64,000 nt of DNA from Mixophyes australis (taxonomy: Eukaryota; Chordata; Amphibia; Anura; Limnodynastidae), in assembly GCA_036250195.1 (NCBI GenBank), contig JAVHZZ010000003.1:61832789-61896788 (forward strand), read 5' to 3'. Position numbers and translations under genes: made by a program. A model generated the notes under the pieces. The model searched no databases. It was not told the DNA's origin and worked only from the letters and a program-made list of their open reading frames with translations. Of this stretch, positions 61,484-64,000 are shown one piece after another (position 1 is the first letter of the stretch; the number at the start of each line of letters is the position of its first letter).

Positions 61484-61672
61484 CCCATCATCATCGTTTG
61501 TTTATATAGCACCACTAACCGGCGCAAACACAGGGAGAACAGATGCCTTATCTGTGTGGAGTTTGTATGTTCTCCCTGTGTTTGCGTGGGTCGGGAATTG
61601 AACTCATGGCCCCAGTGCTGTGAGGCAGAAGTGCTAACCACTTAGCCACCATGCTGCCCCATGTCTCTACCC
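61484..61672 (-). mobile_element. SINE copy with an internal inverted segment
   Basis: The outer parts lie on the minus strand: the tail (catcatcatcgtttgttta tatagc) at 61486-61515 and the head (gaattgaactcatggcccca ... ccaccatgctgcccc) at 61595-61662. The middle, ccttatctgtgtggagtttg ... gtgtttgcgtgggt at about 61543-61592, is in plus orientation. The word gcaaacacagggagaaca also pairs with tgttctccctgtgtttgc across it. Confidence 0.8.
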
Positions 61673-64000
61673 ACACTGCTTCTGGTATTCCCTTTCTCAA
61701 AACTTGGTATATCTGTGTTCCTCATAGTAATTGTAGGAGGAAACTCCCCGGGATAATTTCTGTGTGTATGACACATGCACCAAACAGCTGCAGTTATTTA
61801 CTTTATACTTTCTGTTGAGTATTTTTGAGTATCTGCTGTCCAGATAAATGTTCCCATATTGTTGTTGTTTTTACTCTACTTGTAACTGTTAATCTGCTAT
61901 GGTAAGACAATGTAACTAGACACAGCGGTGGTTCAAGTGGAGTGGAAGTTTTGTATAGATGTAATTGTTTACTTACAGCTTTATATTCCCAGATTCACTG
62001 GCAGGTGGTTGTTTAGTGTGCAGCGTTTCATTAGTTAGGTTATATGTCCAGACAATTCATTTTTGGTCTAGTTTAATTTTTTTTCCTTCCAACAGCTCTC
62101 TCCGGAAACTAGTTACTGTGGGGTTTCCTTCCTGGGATGCTCCCATTTGCCAGAGAACCCTGCTGCTACCTCTGCTAGGTATATACTCCGAGCGTGGAGA
62201 ATATTTAAAGTGCCTGGGCTAACAATGGATCCAGGGGAAGGGTGACTTCAGCTAGTTTAAATGTAGGATAGTAGTGCAATTTAAATGTAATGGTAACTGA
62301 AGTTCTGTGACTGGCAGATGTGACCCAGTTGTCTTCCTGTGGGATAACTGGATGGTGAGGGGGCCATAACTAACATGCTGCGATTATTACATGGCCTAAT
62401 ACAGCCGTTCAGTGGCTTTCACTGATCACTGAACCAGTACAGTGTAATGTTTGATGTGGTATGATATAAGTTTGACATGTAGGTTTATAGGTAAACATCA
62501 GTGTTTGGGGTATAATAACCAGAATAAGTATATGGTATTATGTCTGATATAACGGGTTAGTGATATTAGTGCAGGAAGTGGGTGACAGTTCAGTGTGTAG
62601 TATTTTTGTGATTGGTAGTGGGGGATTCTCAGTTGTAAGTAGTGTTGTGTGATATTGGATATATTTGTGTGTAAAAGTGACTGTTCTCACCACATAACAG
62701 GGAAGCGCTTTCTAGGAGCTGGGCCCTGCACAACAGTCACTTGGGGCATGACTTGGCATTTACAAGAACTGTCACTTAGCTCTCAAGTTATGTGGGAGCA
62801 GAGCTAGGTAGTAGTATTGTTTTAAGTACTGTATAGGGGAGACAGGAAGCAGGAGTGAATGGGGAAAGATGCCTTTTTTTTTTATACTGTGGTAGATTCA
62901 ATTATTCCTGAGAACATCGCGACTGCGCATTTTTACTGGTAGTATGGTAAAAATATACACTTATTTTTGCTAAAAAATCAGTGGATATTTCACTAAAAAC
63001 ACTTTGCGTGTATGATTTGCTAACTGAATCTGTGTGCTAGCATACCTCCCAGCATTTTAGATGGCAAAACTGGATTAAAATATGCTCTTGCTCTACCAAA
63101 AGCAACACCCAGATCTACAAACTACGCACATATTATCTCAAAGCCACACGCTTTTACAAGTAGGCCATGCACTGGCACTAGAATCGGGACTGTTCCACCA
63201 ATTCGGGACTATTGGGAGGTTTGTATTGATTGTGTGGGGAGGGAGCAGTTACATGTCACAGCACGTTACTCCTTTGCAGAGCAAGTGCTCTCTAGCTGGA
63301 TGTACTGGAAGCTAATTTACCCAATGTGATTAAATATTATCGGATCAGTTCTAGTCTGTCTTCTGATTGGTACTAGCTTCATTCTACATTTCAGGTATAG
63401 CATACATTTGCACCAAACTGTACAGTTACTTCTTGGGGAATTGGCAGTGGTGTGCTGCTAAACAAGGACCTCACTGATTCCAGTGTAACAGCTGGAAGCC
63501 ACAATAAATTGCTGTGTAGGTGATGATTGTTTTCCCCTTTTGCAAACCTTGGCATTTAATTGCCTGATTTTTCCATAGAGAAGGTAGAGTCCCTGGCTCT
63601 AGTAAGATGCAAAGAGCTTCTCCAGATACTGCCTCTAGCGTTAGAGCAGGTGTTAGAGAATGTCACTGAATCTAAGCCTATGTTTTTGCATATAAGAAGA
63701 TTTTGTTTTTGGTTCATCCAGCTCTTCACTGGCTAGTTTTAACTAGTGTGTATGAGGCTTTAAAGGATAACGCCACCCAACTAAAGTTAGAAATGCTTAT
63801 CTTCCAGCACTGTTTGCTGGAGCTGCCTGGGTCCCTGATCGTTCTAACTATCCCATGCCACACTCCACTTTCCCCTTCTCGCTCGGCATGTCTGAAACAA
63901 AGCCAGGTTGTGTTGATGCACTGCTACCAGTCAGCTGAATCCAGAGTTCACTTGGGAGGGGCAATGATACCTATTCGGCGAGTGCAGTGTGGGGAACAGA
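61673..64000. other. Presumed intron, unassigned to window end
   Basis: No coding exon, RNA gene or bounded repeat recognised. Frames such as 61965-62222 and 63082-63315 lack domain signatures. Confidence 0.4.

Overview
The window looks like vertebrate nuclear DNA, most likely from a frog. The only intact gene is a vertebrate-type SLC35G2 (TMEM22) ortholog. The rest is AT-rich, intron-like or intergenic DNA packed with transposable elements of the kinds common in amphibians: Tc1/mariner, hAT, an L2-type LINE with a tRNA-headed SINE sharing its 3' tail, solo LTRs, and many palindromic MITEs. There are no operons, bacterial genes or CRISPR arrays. The species assignment is inference.

Layout. 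Positions 1-6752 are upstream or intronic sequence of SLC35G2. They hold the tail of an unidentified ORF (2-157), several MITEs and a 1,030-bp hAT element with a perfect 8-bp target-site duplication (TSD) and an internal CA-rich minisatellite (5058-6087). Positions 6769-8007 are the complete single-exon SLC35G2 coding region, preceded by a good splice acceptor. Positions 8008-28900 are intergenic and repeat-rich. They include a many-layered nested stack of transposons (20524-25443) and three minisatellites. Around 28.94-29.47 kb lies a CpG- and GC-box-rich, TATA-less promoter-like region ending in a strong splice donor. From the vertebrate order STAG1-SLC35G2-NCK1, this is the best candidate for the NCK1 promoter and noncoding first exon. 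Everything from 29.47 kb to 64 kb would then be NCK1 intron 1. I found no coding exon there, only repeats: a Tc1 relic at 33.6-34.8 kb, a DNA transposon at 36.67-38.77 kb carrying a Myb-like gene relic, hAT MITEs at 47.2 and 53.8 kb, a near-perfect hairpin MITE at 55.9 kb and an internally inverted SINE at 61.5 kb.

How it fits together. The host genes are a 10-TM transporter-like protein and, by inference, the start of an SH2/SH3 adaptor gene. The richest information is the insertion history. An old TIR element was hit by a MITE (itself hit by a SINE) and by an L2 LINE. The LINE tail was hit by a Tc1 element, which then received two LTR insertions in opposite orientation, each with its own 5-bp TSD. 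I saw no convincing new cellular system. The most unusual items are this stack, the transposon-borne spliced Myb-like gene, and several perfect or near-perfect hairpins.
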